Shown here one piece after another: positions 49,718 to 59,136 of a DNA stretch of 64,000 nt (position 1 is the first letter of the stretch; each line of letters opens with the position of its first letter). The position numbers were made by a program, and so were the translations under genes. The notes beneath the pieces were generated by a model, which was given only the letters and a program-made list of their open reading frames with translations, made no database searches and was not told the DNA's origin. The stretch spans positions 2,914,001-2,978,000 of the forward strand of contig OZ218962.1 of the NCBI GenBank assembly GCA_965112735.1, in the 5' to 3' direction. The DNA comes from Phaeosaccion multiseriatum (lineage: Eukaryota; Ochrophyta, other classes).

Positions 49718-51019
49718 ATGGAGGCAAGGAATAGCATCTCCCAGGGGATGGCGGCCCCTGGCTCGATGGTGGCCACGAAGGCCTTGAGAACTGTGGCTGG
49801 GCTCATTTCGAACAAAGCTCTGTGGGGAGTGTGCAAGGAGGTCGACGAGGTCACCTCCCGCACTCTGGTGATCCACGACGCCATGCCGGAAGATGTCCAA
49901 AACCGCATGCTCGGCATGCTTAAGCAGCAGAAGAAGGACGACGAAGAGAGGGAGGCTGCCTCGTGCTGCTCATATGACAAGACTGAGGGAGGAGGGGAAG
50001 GGGGGATTGGGGGGAAGAAGGCGAAGGGGCAACGAAACAACTCCTCTTCGTCCTCTCCTAATGATATGACGCCTGAGGGAAGCAGTGCTGAGGGGAGTAT
50101 CCGACGGTCGGGGCGGATGAAGGCGAAGAGGCAACGGAAGAAGGAAGACGAGGAGAGAGTGGGTGCTTCGTCCTCTTCAATTGCAATGACGACTGAGGGA
50201 AGCAGTGCTGGGGGGAGCGCCCGATGCTCGGGGGGGATGAGAATGGCAAAGATGCAGCGAAGGGAAGCTCGAAGAAGGTCATTCCGTGTCGCGGCGGTGA
50301 AAATTGGCTGGAGCTTCAATGAGTACTTGGACCTTCCTTGCGGCGTGGAGGAGGTGGAGATAGGGCCGGGGTTTAATCAACATGTGGACCTGCCTCCCTC
50401 ACTGAAGAAGATCAAGTTTGTCTGGAACTCTAGGTTCAATCAGCCCCTGACCCTTCCTTGTGGTGTGGAGGAGGTGGAGATGGGGCTGCACTTTAACCTC
50501 CCACTGGACCTACCTGCCTCGCTCAAGAGGATCAAGTTTGGCCGGGAGTCACAGTTCAATCAGCAGCTGGACATTCCTTGTGGTGTGGAGGAGGCGGTGA
50601 TGGGGGATTTCTTTAACTTCCCTCTGGACCTCCCTGCCTCGCTCAAGAAGATCAAGTTTGGCAGCAAGTCGAAGTTCAACCAGCAGCTGGTCCTTCCCTA
50701 TGGTGTGGAGGAGGTTTGGATGGGGCCGTACTTTAACCTCCCTCTGGACCTCCCTGCCTCGCTCAAGAAGATCATGTTTATCTGGACCTCTGACTTCAAT
50801 CAGCCGTTGGTCCTTCCTTACGGTGTGGAGGAGGTGCAGATGGGGCCGGAGTTTAACTTCCCTCTGGACCTCCCTGCTTCTCTGCGGACTCTGTGGCTGG
50901 GACGGAATTACACCTGCCCTTTGGAGAGCCTGCCTGCTGGCGTGAGGAACCTCACAGTTGGGGAGGAATACCAGCTGCCTGCAGACCTACCCGAGGGGCT
51001 TGAGGTGCGTCGCTGGTGA
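49718..51019 (+). CDS. FNIP-like repeat protein F, intact
   Basis: One exon, 433 residues. N-terminal module: ALRTVAGLISNKALWGVCKE, TSRTLVI, MPEDVQNRMLGMLKQQ. The linker repeats KAKGQRN or KAKRQRKKEDEE and SSSSxxxMTxEGSSAxGS units three times; the basic clusters could act as nuclear localisation signals (inference). FRVAAVKIGWSFNEYLDLPCG starts the array directly, without the LALLPxSVKR cap of A-E. About ten FNIP-like units and the full C-terminal cap (YTCPLESLPAGVRNL, LPADLPEGLEVRRW) follow. Start chosen at ATG 49718, conserved in G. Head-to-head with D. Confidence 0.85.
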   Translation: MEARNSISQGMAAPGSMVATKALRTVAGLISNKALWGVCKEVDEVTSRTLVIHDAMPEDVQNRMLGMLKQQKKDDEEREAASCCSYDKTEGGGEGGIGGKKAKGQRNNSSSSSPNDMTPEGSSAEGSIRRSGRMKAKRQRKKEDEERVGASSSSIAMTTEGSSAGGSARCSGGMRMAKMQRREARRRSFRVAAVKIGWSFNEYLDLPCGVEEVEIGPGFNQHVDLPPSLKKIKFVWNSRFNQPLTLPCGVEEVEMGLHFNLPLDLPASLKRIKFGRESQFNQQLDIPCGVEEAVMGDFFNFPLDLPASLKKIKFGSKSKFNQQLVLPYGVEEVWMGPYFNLPLDLPASLKKIMFIWTSDFNQPLVLPYGVEEVQMGPEFNFPLDLPASLRTLWLGRNYTCPLESLPAGVRNLTVGEEYQLPADLPEGLEVRRW

Positions 51020-51846
51020 GGACGAGAACGACGGTGGAGGGGGGCCAGGACGACGACGGATGACGCCGCAGCTCACGTAAGCTTATGTGGGAAGCACGGA
51101 AGGCGGCAGAGAAGCGGTTGTCATCTACTGTGGCACGGGAGGGGTACACCAAAGTGGATCCTTGATTCAACGGAGGCCCGACCCTCCGTGGGAGGGGAAG
51201 GAAAGGAGAAGATGAAAGAGAGAGAGAGAGAGAGAAAATACGCACCCACCGCCCAGGGGTGCAGCGGGACGATTGTATGTGCGCTTGCTTTTGACTGCTG
51301 CTAACCATCGGAAATGAATATGACTGAAACCTCAGACACTTTATACATACATACATACACAGCCGTACCTGGCAGGGACGCGCCCTTCAAAGTTCCCCAG
51401 GAGAATGCTGTCAGTACTCGCCTCTGACCCGGCCTTCTGGTGATGCTGCTGGGAGGGCTGGCAGGCAGCTTTGTTTCCGAGGTGAGGTGGCGTACCTCCT
51501 CTGCTGCCAGCGTTGCGGTGTGGTCCCCCTTAAAGGCAGGGCAAGTTGACGATGGCGCATACACCAGTCAGCGGGCAGCCTCTCTCGGGCCAGCCGTTGC
51601 TTGGGAACGGAAGCTCAAACTCAACCTCCGGTCGGGTGGGACTGGGTGGTGCCCAGGAAGGTACTGAGTCCCACCTCCTCCCTTCCTTACACAGCACAAG
51701 GAGCAGCAGAAGCGTTCACGTCTAATGTGTGTGTACAGAAGCGTTAACGTCTAATGTGTATGTACATTGTTTAGCAACATCGTGAGAGCTCTTCTATGCC
51801 CTTGCCTCAGCCCCCACCTGGTGGTGTAGTTTCTTGGGTCGGGCCC
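51020..51846. repeat. Duplicated 3' flank of gene F
   Basis: About 830 bp downstream of F recur downstream of G (56943-57807) at high identity, from GACGAGAACGACGGTGGAGG through a GA tract to TTCTTGGGTCGGGCCCTCC. Inside both is a 31-bp direct duplication (CAGAAGCGTTCACGTCTAAT..., 51705-51765). No convincing gene; short ORFs on both strands are poorly supported. Confidence 0.85.
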
Positions 51847-51904
51847 TCCTCCTCCTCCTCCTCCTCCTCCTCCTCCTCCTCCTCCTCCTCCTCCTCCTCC
51901 TCCC

Positions 51905-52275
51905 ACTCATCCTACCGCACAACCAACCCATCTCTCCCTCTGACTGCTTCCCTTGTAGCTGCAACTGTAATGTATGTATGTTCAGCACTGCATCGCCTGC
52001 TGCTGCTGCAGGGGGCCGGACAGCTGACTTTCTTGTTGGCTACGCTTGCTCTCTCCTCCTCACGCTGCTGCACCTCTTGCTGTGACCTCCCTCAGCTCCG
52101 TTGAGCACCGCCTGCCTGCCCTCGTGCCTGGAGACAAGGGTGGGGCTCTTCCACAGAAAGGGTCTGGCTTGTCAATCCCAAAGCCCCCTTTTCCCCTCGA
52201 CAATAGCACGACAATACGAGCCATCCTCCTCTTCCTCCCACCGTTCCATCGTCCCGAGTAGCGTCATGTCATCCG
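51905..52275. repeat. Conserved 3' flank of minus-strand FNIP genes
   Basis: Sequence 3' of E is almost identical to that 3' of D (47515-47918), with CTTGTTGGCTACGCT, CTGCTGCACCTCTTGCTG and GTTGAGCACCGCC. A weaker version lies 3' of A (37375-37465) and B (42040-42115). Probably 3' UTR or termination sequence carried along with duplication. Confidence 0.7.
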
Positions 52276-54018
52276 TCAGTAGCGAACCATCTTCAGCCCC
52301 TCGGGTACATCTGCCGGCAGGGGACACCTGGTGCTCGCCTCGAGCTTCCTCAGGCCAGCAGGCAGGCTTTCCAAGGGGCAGGTGTACAGCGCTGACAGCA
52401 CCAGAGTCCGCAGCGAGGCAGGCAGCTCCAGAGGGAGGTTGAAGTTACGCCCCATCTCCACCTCCTCCACGCCACAAGGAAGGACCAACGGCTGATTGAA
52501 GCCGGAAAACTGCTCAAACGTGATTTTCTTCAGAGAGGTAGGGAGGTCCAGAGGGAGGTTAAAGTCATGCCCCATCTCCACCTCCTCCACACCACAAGGA
52601 AGGTCCAAGTGCTGATTGAAAAATGAGTCTTGATGAAATCTGATCTTCTTCAGAGAAGTAGGGAGGTCCAGAGGGAGGTTAAAGTCATACCCCATCACCA
52701 CCTCCTCCACACCACAAGGAAGGTCCAAGTGCTGATTGAACTGTGAGTTCCTGCCAAATGTGATCTTCTTCAAAGAGGCTGGCAGGTCCAGTGGGAGGTT
52801 AAAGTCACTCCCCATCTCCACCTCCTCCACACCACAGGGAAGAACCAAGTGCTGTTTGAAGTGCTGGCCAAATCTGACTTTCTTCAGCGAGGCAGGCAGG
52901 TTCAGTGGGAGGTTAAAGTCACGCCCCATCTCCACCTCCTCCACACCACAAGGAAGGTCCACTTGTTGATTAAACCTCGGGCCAAATTTGATCTTCTTGA
53001 GCGAGGCAGGCAGGTCCAGAGGGAGGTTAAAGTCACGCCCCATCCCCACCTCCTCCACACCACAGGGAAGAACCACGTGCTGATTGAAGAGATTCCCAAA
53101 CTTGATCTTCTTCAAAGAGGCAGGCAGCTCCAGTGGGAGGTTAAACTCACGCCCCATCACCACCTCCTCCACACCACAGGGAAGAACCACATGCTGATTG
53201 AAGAGATTCCCAAACTTGATCTTCTTCAGCGAGGCGGGCAGGTCCAGAAGGAGGTTGAACATATTCCCCATCACCACCTCCTCCACACCACAGGGAAGAA
53301 CCACATGCTGATTGAAGAGATTCCCAAACTTGATCTTCTTCAGCGAGGCGGGCAGGTCCAGAAGGAGGGTGAACATATTCCCCATCCCCACCTCCTCCAC
53401 ACCACCACAAGGAAGGTCAACATGTTGACTGAAGAAATTCCCAAACTTGATCTTCTTCAGTGAGGCGGGCAGGTCCAGGGGGAGGTTGAACATATTCCCC
53501 ATCACCACCTCCTCCACACCACAAGGAAGGGTCACGTGCTCCTCGAGCTGAGATCTCCAGCCAAACCGGATCTTCTTCAGGGAGCTAGGAAGGACCAGAG
53601 GACTGCTAAACGCATCCCCCGTCTCCAGCTCCTCGACTGTGCTTGGTAGACACACGCCGGTTTGATTGAAAAAGGGGGAGAAAGACACCCGCTTCACCGA
53701 AGGCGGTAAAAGCGCGAGCACCTTTGCAACAAGGGCCTCATCTGCACACACCATGGCCTCATCCTCCGCATCTTGCCTAGTCCTGAGGCCAAGCTCCACC
53801 GCCGCCACGCGAAAGCAGCTTCTGCAATAATCGCCTCCCTCCTGTTCCTTCTCCTTCTCCTCAGTATCACCTGAAGGTGGAGGGGGAAATGCAGCGCTTC
53901 TCTCATCCTTTCCCTGTTGTCGCTCCAGCATACGCAGGATGCGGTGCTGGACATCGTCGGGCATGCTGGTGCTGATTATCAAAGTGCGGGAGGTGACCTC
54001 ATCCACCTCCTTGCACAC
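52276..54018 (-). CDS. FNIP-like repeat protein E, N-terminal module broken
   Basis: Open frame 54018-52276 with no in-frame ATG before 53964 (MPDDVQHRILRMLERQQG), so about 560 residues if that start is used. The upstream ATG at 54103 runs into a stop after some 23 codons, because 8 bp are missing relative to A between GGCGT and ACCTTGG. KALWGVCKEVDEVTSRTLII is in the right frame but lies before the first usable ATG. Cap LALLPPSVKRVSFSPFFNQT, about 19 FNIP-like units and the C-terminal cap are intact. Either a shortened protein or a young pseudogene. Confidence 0.7.
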   Translation of the reverse strand: MCKEVDEVTSRTLIISTSMPDDVQHRILRMLERQQGKDERSAAFPPPPSGDTEEKEKEQEGGDYCRSCFRVAAVELGLRTRQDAEDEAMVCADEALVAKVLALLPPSVKRVSFSPFFNQTGVCLPSTVEELETGDAFSSPLVLPSSLKKIRFGWRSQLEEHVTLPCGVEEVVMGNMFNLPLDLPASLKKIKFGNFFSQHVDLPCGGVEEVGMGNMFTLLLDLPASLKKIKFGNLFNQHVVLPCGVEEVVMGNMFNLLLDLPASLKKIKFGNLFNQHVVLPCGVEEVVMGREFNLPLELPASLKKIKFGNLFNQHVVLPCGVEEVGMGRDFNLPLDLPASLKKIKFGPRFNQQVDLPCGVEEVEMGRDFNLPLNLPASLKKVRFGQHFKQHLVLPCGVEEVEMGSDFNLPLDLPASLKKITFGRNSQFNQHLDLPCGVEEVVMGYDFNLPLDLPTSLKKIRFHQDSFFNQHLDLPCGVEEVEMGHDFNLPLDLPTSLKKITFEQFSGFNQPLVLPCGVEEVEMGRNFNLPLELPASLRTLVLSALYTCPLESLPAGLRKLEASTRCPLPADVPEGLKMVRY

Positions 54019-54137
54019 TCCCCACAGAGCTTTATCGGGAAAGAAGACTGCAACAGTTCGAAGAGCCGCGGGCCCAGAGCTGCTCCAAGGTAATCACGCC
54101 CATGGACTCGTCTCCTCCCCCCCCCGCTGAAAGTAAT

Positions 54138-54186
54138 GATCTGTGAGTGCGGCGACGATCTCGTGGGTAGTTGTTGGTGCACCACA
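54138..54186 (+). promoter_or_regulatory. Conserved intergenic segment, copy 4 (between E and G)
   Basis: GATCTGTGAGTGCGGCGACG, then ATCTCGTGGGTAGTTGTTGG, about 50 bp before the ATG of G and 35 bp from the lost start of E. Confidence 0.65.
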
Positions 54187-54236
54187 TTCCCTGCCGCCGA
54201 GGAGCCGGGCGGCAACAACAGCGAGCAGAGGAGAGA

Positions 54237-56942
54237 ATGGAGGCAAGGAATAGCAGCTCCCACGGGATGGCGGACCATGGTTCGATGGTGGCCACGAAGG
54301 CCTTGAGAACTGTGGCTGGGCTTATTTCGAACAAAGCTCTGTGGGGAGTGTGCAAGGAGGTCGATGAGGTCACCTCCCGCACTCTGGTGATCAACGACGC
54401 CATGCCGGAAGATGTCCAAAAACGCATGCTGGGCATGCTTAGGCAGCAGAAGAAGGACGAGGAAGAGAGGGAGGCTGCCTCGTGCTGCTCAAATGACAAG
54501 ACTGAGGGAAGAGGGGAGGGGGGGGGGGTCCGACGGTCCGGGGGGAAGAAGGCGAAGGGGCAACGAAACAACTCCTCTTCGTCCTCTCCTAATGATATGA
54601 CGCCTGAGGGAAGCAGTGGCGGGGGAAGTATCCGACGGTCGGGGCGGATGAAGGCGAAGAGGCAACGGAAGAAGGAAGACGAGGAGAGAGTGGGTACTTC
54701 GTCCTCTTCAATTGCAATGACGACTGAGGGAAGCAGTGCTGGGGGGAGCGCCCGATGGTCGGGGGGGATGAAAATGGCAAAGATGCAGCGAAGGGAAGCT
54801 CGAAGAAGGTCATTCCGTGTCGCGGCGGTGAAAATTAGGGGAAGCTTCAGTGAGTCCTTGGACCTTCCTTGCGGCGTGGAGGAGGTTGTGATGGCGGATA
54901 GCTTTAACCACCCTCTGGACCTGCCTGCCTCACTGAAGAAGATCAGATTTGATGGGTACTCACGGTTCAATCAGCACTTGGTTCTTCCCTGTGGTGTGGA
55001 GGAGGTGGAGATGGGGCGTGACTTTAACCGCCCTCTGGACCTCCCTGCCTCGCTCAAGAAGATCAGATTTGGCCAGCACTTCAATCAGCACGTGGACCTT
55101 CCCTGTGGTGTGGAGGAGGTGGAAATGGGGCAGCACTTTAACCTCCCTCTGGAGCTGCCTGCCTCGCTCAAGAAGATCGAATTTGCGTATGACTCACACT
55201 TCAATCAGCACGTGGTCTTTCCTTGCGGCGTGGAGGAGGTTGTGATGGCGGATAGCTTTAACCTCCCCCTGGACCTCCCTGCCTCGCTCAAGAAGATCAG
55301 ATTTGATGAAGACTCGGATTTCAATCAGCACTTGGACCTTCCTTGTGGTGTGGAGGAGGTGGAGATGGGGCGTGACTTTAACCGCCCTCTGGACCTCCCT
55401 GCCTCGCTCAAGAAGATCAGATTTGGCCAGCACTTCAATCAGCACGTGGACCTTCCCTGTGGTGTGGAGGAGGTGGAAATGGGGCAGCACTTTAACCTCC
55501 CTCTGGAGCTGCCTGCCTCGCTCAAGAAGATCGAATTTGCGTATGACTCACACTTCAATCAGCACGTGGTCTTTCCTTGCGGCGTGGAGGAGGTTGTGAT
55601 GGCGGATAGCTTTAACCTCCCCCTGGACCTCCCTGCCTCGCTCAAGAAGATCAGATTTGATGAAGACTCGGATTTCAATCAGCACTTGGACCTTCCTTGT
55701 GGTGTGGAGGAGGTGGAGATGGGGCGTGACTTTAACCGCCCTCTGGACCTCCCTGCCTCGCTCAAGAAGATCAGATTTGGCCAGCACTTCAATCAGCACG
55801 TGGACCTTCCTTGTGGTGTGGAGAAGGTGGAGATGGGGTGGCACTTTAACCTCCCTCTGGAGCTGCCTGCCTCGCTCAAGAAGATCGAATTCGGCGTTAT
55901 CTTTAATCAGCACGTGGACCTTCCTAGTGGTGTGGAGGAGGTGGTGATGGGGCAGGACTTTAACCTCCCTCTGGAGCTGCCTGCCTCTTTGAAGAAGATC
56001 AAGTTTGGGAATCTCTTCAATCAGCACGCGGCCCTTCCTTGTGGTGTGGAGGAGGTGGTGATGGGGCGTGAGTTTAACCTCCCTCTGGAGCTGCCTGCCT
56101 CGCTCAAGAAGATCGAATTTGCGTATGACTCACACTTCAATCAGCACGTGGTCTTTCCTTGCGGCGTGGAGGAGGTGGAGATTGGGCATTACTTTGACCT
56201 ACCTCTGGAGCTGCCTGCCTCGCTCAAGAAGATCAGATTTGGCATAAACTTCAATCAGCACGTGGACCTTCCTTGTGGTGTGGAGGAGGTGGTGATGGGG
56301 CTGCACTTTAACCTCCCTCTGAACCTCCCTGCCTCGCTCAAGAAGATCAAATTTGGCATTATGTTTAATCAGCACGTGAACCTTCCCTGTGGTGTGGAGG
56401 AGGTGGAGATGGGGCAGCACTTTAACCTCCCTCTGGACCTGCCTGCCTCGCTCAAGAAAATCAAGTTTGGAGAGGAGTTCAATCAGCACTTGGTCCTTCC
56501 TTGTGGTGTGGAGGAGGTGGTGATGGGGCAGGAGTTTAACCTCCCTCTGGACCTCCCTGCCTCGCTCAAGAAGATCACTTTTATCTGGAACTCTGAGTTC
56601 AATCAGCACTTGGTCCTTCCTTGCGGTGTGGAGGAGGTGGAAATGGGGTATGCGTTTAACCTCCCTCTAGAGCTGCCTGCCTCGCTCAAGAAGATCGAAT
56701 TTGAGGTTGAATCACAGTTCAATCAGCAGCTGGCTCTTCCTTTCGGCGTGGAGGCGGTGGTGATGGGGCCGGAGTTTAACCACCCTCTGGAGCTGCCTGC
56801 TTCTCTGCGGACTCTAGTGCTGGGACGGAGTTACACCTGCCCTTTGGAGAGCCTGCCTGCTGGCCTGAGGAAGCTGAGGGTTAGAATGAACTGCCCGCTG
56901 CCTGCAGACCTACCCGAGGGGCTTGAGGTGCGTCGCTGGTGA
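54237..56942 (+). CDS. FNIP-like repeat protein G, intact, longest in cluster
   Basis: About 901 residues from ATG 54237 (MEARNSSSHGMADHG), the same start as F. N-terminal module ALRTVAGLISNKALWGVCKE with MPEDVQKRMLGMLRQQ, the basic/Ser linker in three units, then FRVAAVKIRGSFSESLDLPCG. About 33 FNIP-like units follow, alternating the CGVEEV and ASLKKI types, and the C-terminal cap YTCPLESLPAGLRKL with LPADLPEGLEVRRW. The array contains an exact 354-bp tandem repeat, which explains its length relative to F. Head-to-head with E and convergent with the WD40-LysM gene. Confidence 0.88.
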   Translation: MEARNSSSHGMADHGSMVATKALRTVAGLISNKALWGVCKEVDEVTSRTLVINDAMPEDVQKRMLGMLRQQKKDEEEREAASCCSNDKTEGRGEGGGVRRSGGKKAKGQRNNSSSSSPNDMTPEGSSGGGSIRRSGRMKAKRQRKKEDEERVGTSSSSIAMTTEGSSAGGSARWSGGMKMAKMQRREARRRSFRVAAVKIRGSFSESLDLPCGVEEVVMADSFNHPLDLPASLKKIRFDGYSRFNQHLVLPCGVEEVEMGRDFNRPLDLPASLKKIRFGQHFNQHVDLPCGVEEVEMGQHFNLPLELPASLKKIEFAYDSHFNQHVVFPCGVEEVVMADSFNLPLDLPASLKKIRFDEDSDFNQHLDLPCGVEEVEMGRDFNRPLDLPASLKKIRFGQHFNQHVDLPCGVEEVEMGQHFNLPLELPASLKKIEFAYDSHFNQHVVFPCGVEEVVMADSFNLPLDLPASLKKIRFDEDSDFNQHLDLPCGVEEVEMGRDFNRPLDLPASLKKIRFGQHFNQHVDLPCGVEKVEMGWHFNLPLELPASLKKIEFGVIFNQHVDLPSGVEEVVMGQDFNLPLELPASLKKIKFGNLFNQHAALPCGVEEVVMGREFNLPLELPASLKKIEFAYDSHFNQHVVFPCGVEEVEIGHYFDLPLELPASLKKIRFGINFNQHVDLPCGVEEVVMGLHFNLPLNLPASLKKIKFGIMFNQHVNLPCGVEEVEMGQHFNLPLDLPASLKKIKFGEEFNQHLVLPCGVEEVVMGQEFNLPLDLPASLKKITFIWNSEFNQHLVLPCGVEEVEMGYAFNLPLELPASLKKIEFEVESQFNQQLALPFGVEAVVMGPEFNHPLELPASLRTLVLGRSYTCPLESLPAGLRKLRVRMNCPLPADLPEGLEVRRW
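55003..55808 (+). repeat. 354-bp tandem repeat inside gene G
   Basis: The six-unit block starting at GAGATGGGGCGTGACTTTAA recurs at 354-bp spacing (ACTTTAACCGCC at 55021, 55375, 55729). Two copies are identical by eye, and the third matches for about 95 bp and then diverges at 55808. The length is 118 codons, so the frame is kept. Confidence 0.92.
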
Positions 56943-57135
56943 GGACGAGAACGACGGTGGAGGGGGGCCAGGACGACGACGGATGACGCCGCAGCTCACG
57001 TAAGCTTATGTGGGAAGCACGGAAGGCGGCAGAGAAGCGGTTGTCATCTGCTGTGGCACGGGAGGGGTACACCAAAGTGGATCCTTGATTCAACGGAGGC
57101 CCGACCCTCCGCGGGAGGGAAGGAAAGGAGAAGAT

Positions 57136-57181
<46 letters not shown>

Positions 57182-57807
57182 AAATACTCACCCACCGCCC
57201 AGGGGTGCAGCGGGGCGATTGTATGTGCGCTTGCTTTTGACTGGTGCGAGCCGAGACAGCAAAGGGAATGAATATTACTGAAACCTCAGACACTGTATAC
57301 ATACATACACAGCCGTGCCTGGCAGGGACGCGCCCTTCAAAGCTTCCCCAAGGGATTGCTTTCAGTACTCGCCTCTGACCCGGCCTTCTGGTGATGCTGC
57401 TGGGAGGGCTGGCAGGCAGCTTTGTTTCCGAGGTGAGGTGGCGTGCCTCCTCTGTTGCCAGCGTTGCGGTGTGGTCCCCCTTAAAGGCAGGGCAAGCTGG
57501 CGATGGCGCATACACCAGTCAGCGGGCAGCCTCTCTCGGGCCAGCCATTGGTTGGGGGGGGGCTAATGAACGGAAGCTCAAACTGAACCTCCCCAGGCCG
57601 GGTGGGACGGGGTGGTGCCGAGTATGGTACTGAGTCCCCCTCCTCCCTTCCTTACACAGCACAAGGAGCAGCAGAAGCGTTCACGTCTAATGTGTGTGTA
57701 CAGAAGCGTTAACGTCTAATGTGTATGTACATTGTTTAGCAACATCGTGGGAGCTCTTCTATGCCCTTGCCTCAGCCCCCACCTGGTGGTGTAGTTTCTT
57801 GGGTCGG
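56943..57807. repeat. Duplicated 3' flank of gene G
   Basis: Second copy of the segment at 51020-51846, with a longer GA tract (57138-57180). Similarity ends at the CTC tract. Confidence 0.85.
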
Positions 57808-58065
57808 GCCCTCCTCCTCCTCCTCCCCCTCCTCCTCCTCCTCCTCCTCCTCCTCCTCCTCCTCCTCCTCCTCCTCCTCCTCCTCCTCCTCCTCCTCCTC
57901 CTCCTCCTCCTCCTCCTCCTCCTCCTCCTCCTCCTCCTCCTCCTCCTCCTCCTCCTCCTCCTCCTCCTCCTCCTCCTCCTCCTCCTCCTCCTCCTCCTCC
58001 TCCTCCTCCTCCTCATCCTCCTCCTCCTCCTCCTCCTCCTCCTCCTCCTCCTCCTCCTCCTCCTG
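57808..58065. repeat. (CTC)n trinucleotide tract, about 255 bp
   Basis: Lies between the duplicated flank of G and the 3' end of the WD40-LysM gene; the other copy of the flank meets a shorter CTC tract (51847-51903). The region 58066-58122 is CT-rich and non-coding. Confidence 0.95.
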
Positions 58066-58122
58066 CTGGCCCCCCTCCACTTCCTCTTGCTCCCGCTCCT
58101 CCTCCCCCTCCCCCCTCCTCCT

Positions 58123-59093
58123 TTATTTCTGTCCTATCTCGGCCCCCTCTTCCTCCTCCCCCTCCGGCTGCGACTGAGGGCCGGTAACCCCACCCAGATA
58201 CAGTCCAACCTCCGCCGCCACCACAGCCGCCCTCATCCGCCTCTCCCGAGCCGCCGCCAGCTGCGCTCTCTTGGTCCCCCTCTTCTGCAGCGGCGGCACC
58301 CCTCCCCCTACCCCTCCCCCTACCCCTTCCCCTCCCCCTTCCCCTCCCCCTACCCCTTCCCCTTCCCCTTCCCCTCCCCCTCCCCCTTCCCCACTCTCCC
58401 CCCCTCCCCCTACCTCCTCCCCTTCCCCTTCCCCTCCCCCTCCCCCTCCCCCTCCCGCCCCCTCGGTCGCTGCGCACGTGCCTCTCCTCTTGTGTTGGGC
58501 GTGGAGGGACTCCGCAGCGCTCGCCGCGCTCGCTATCCGCCGCCCCTCTTCTTCTTCTTCTTCTCCTCCTCCTCCTCCTCCTCCTCCTCCTCCTCCTCCT
58601 CCTCCTCCTCCTCCTCCTCCTCCTGCTCCTCCTCCTCCTCCTCCTCCTCCCTCTACGCCTCCTGCCTCTGCTCTTCCATCCTTCATCTCCTTCTCCTTCT
58701 CCATCCTCTCCTCCTCCTCCTCCTCCTCCTTCTCCTTCTCCTCCTCCTCCTCCCTGTTTCGAGTGTACGCCGCCACCCTTCCCATGACTGAACAAGAGAC
58801 GGCCCCATCCTCGTGGATGCACTGTAAAGCGAACTCCCCCCCGAGCTCCCACACCACTCGCGTCAGGAGAATGTTACGGATATCCACCAGCGCCTGTTAC
58901 CCATCCAGGGAGGGAGGGAGGGAGGGAGGGAGTGGATGAGTGAGTGTGATCAGGCAAGAGAGGAATGTGAGAGAGCGAGAGAGGACGAGTGAGAGAGACA
59001 GAGTGAGAATGGTGAGACAGAGCAAGAGGAAGAGAGAGGATAACGAGAGAGGAGATGGACAGAAGATCGCGCAAGAGAGACACACAAGACACA

Positions 59094-59136
<43 letters not shown>

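Noticed and set aside
51301-51667. Short ORFs in the duplicated 3' flanks (also 57090-57633)
   Set aside because: They differ between the two copies in frame and ends, with no domain; more likely 3' UTR or spacer.
58013-58852. Arg/Gly-rich minus-strand ORF of 279 codons
   Set aside because: Out-of-frame shadow of the last exon of the WD40-LysM gene and the CTC tract.
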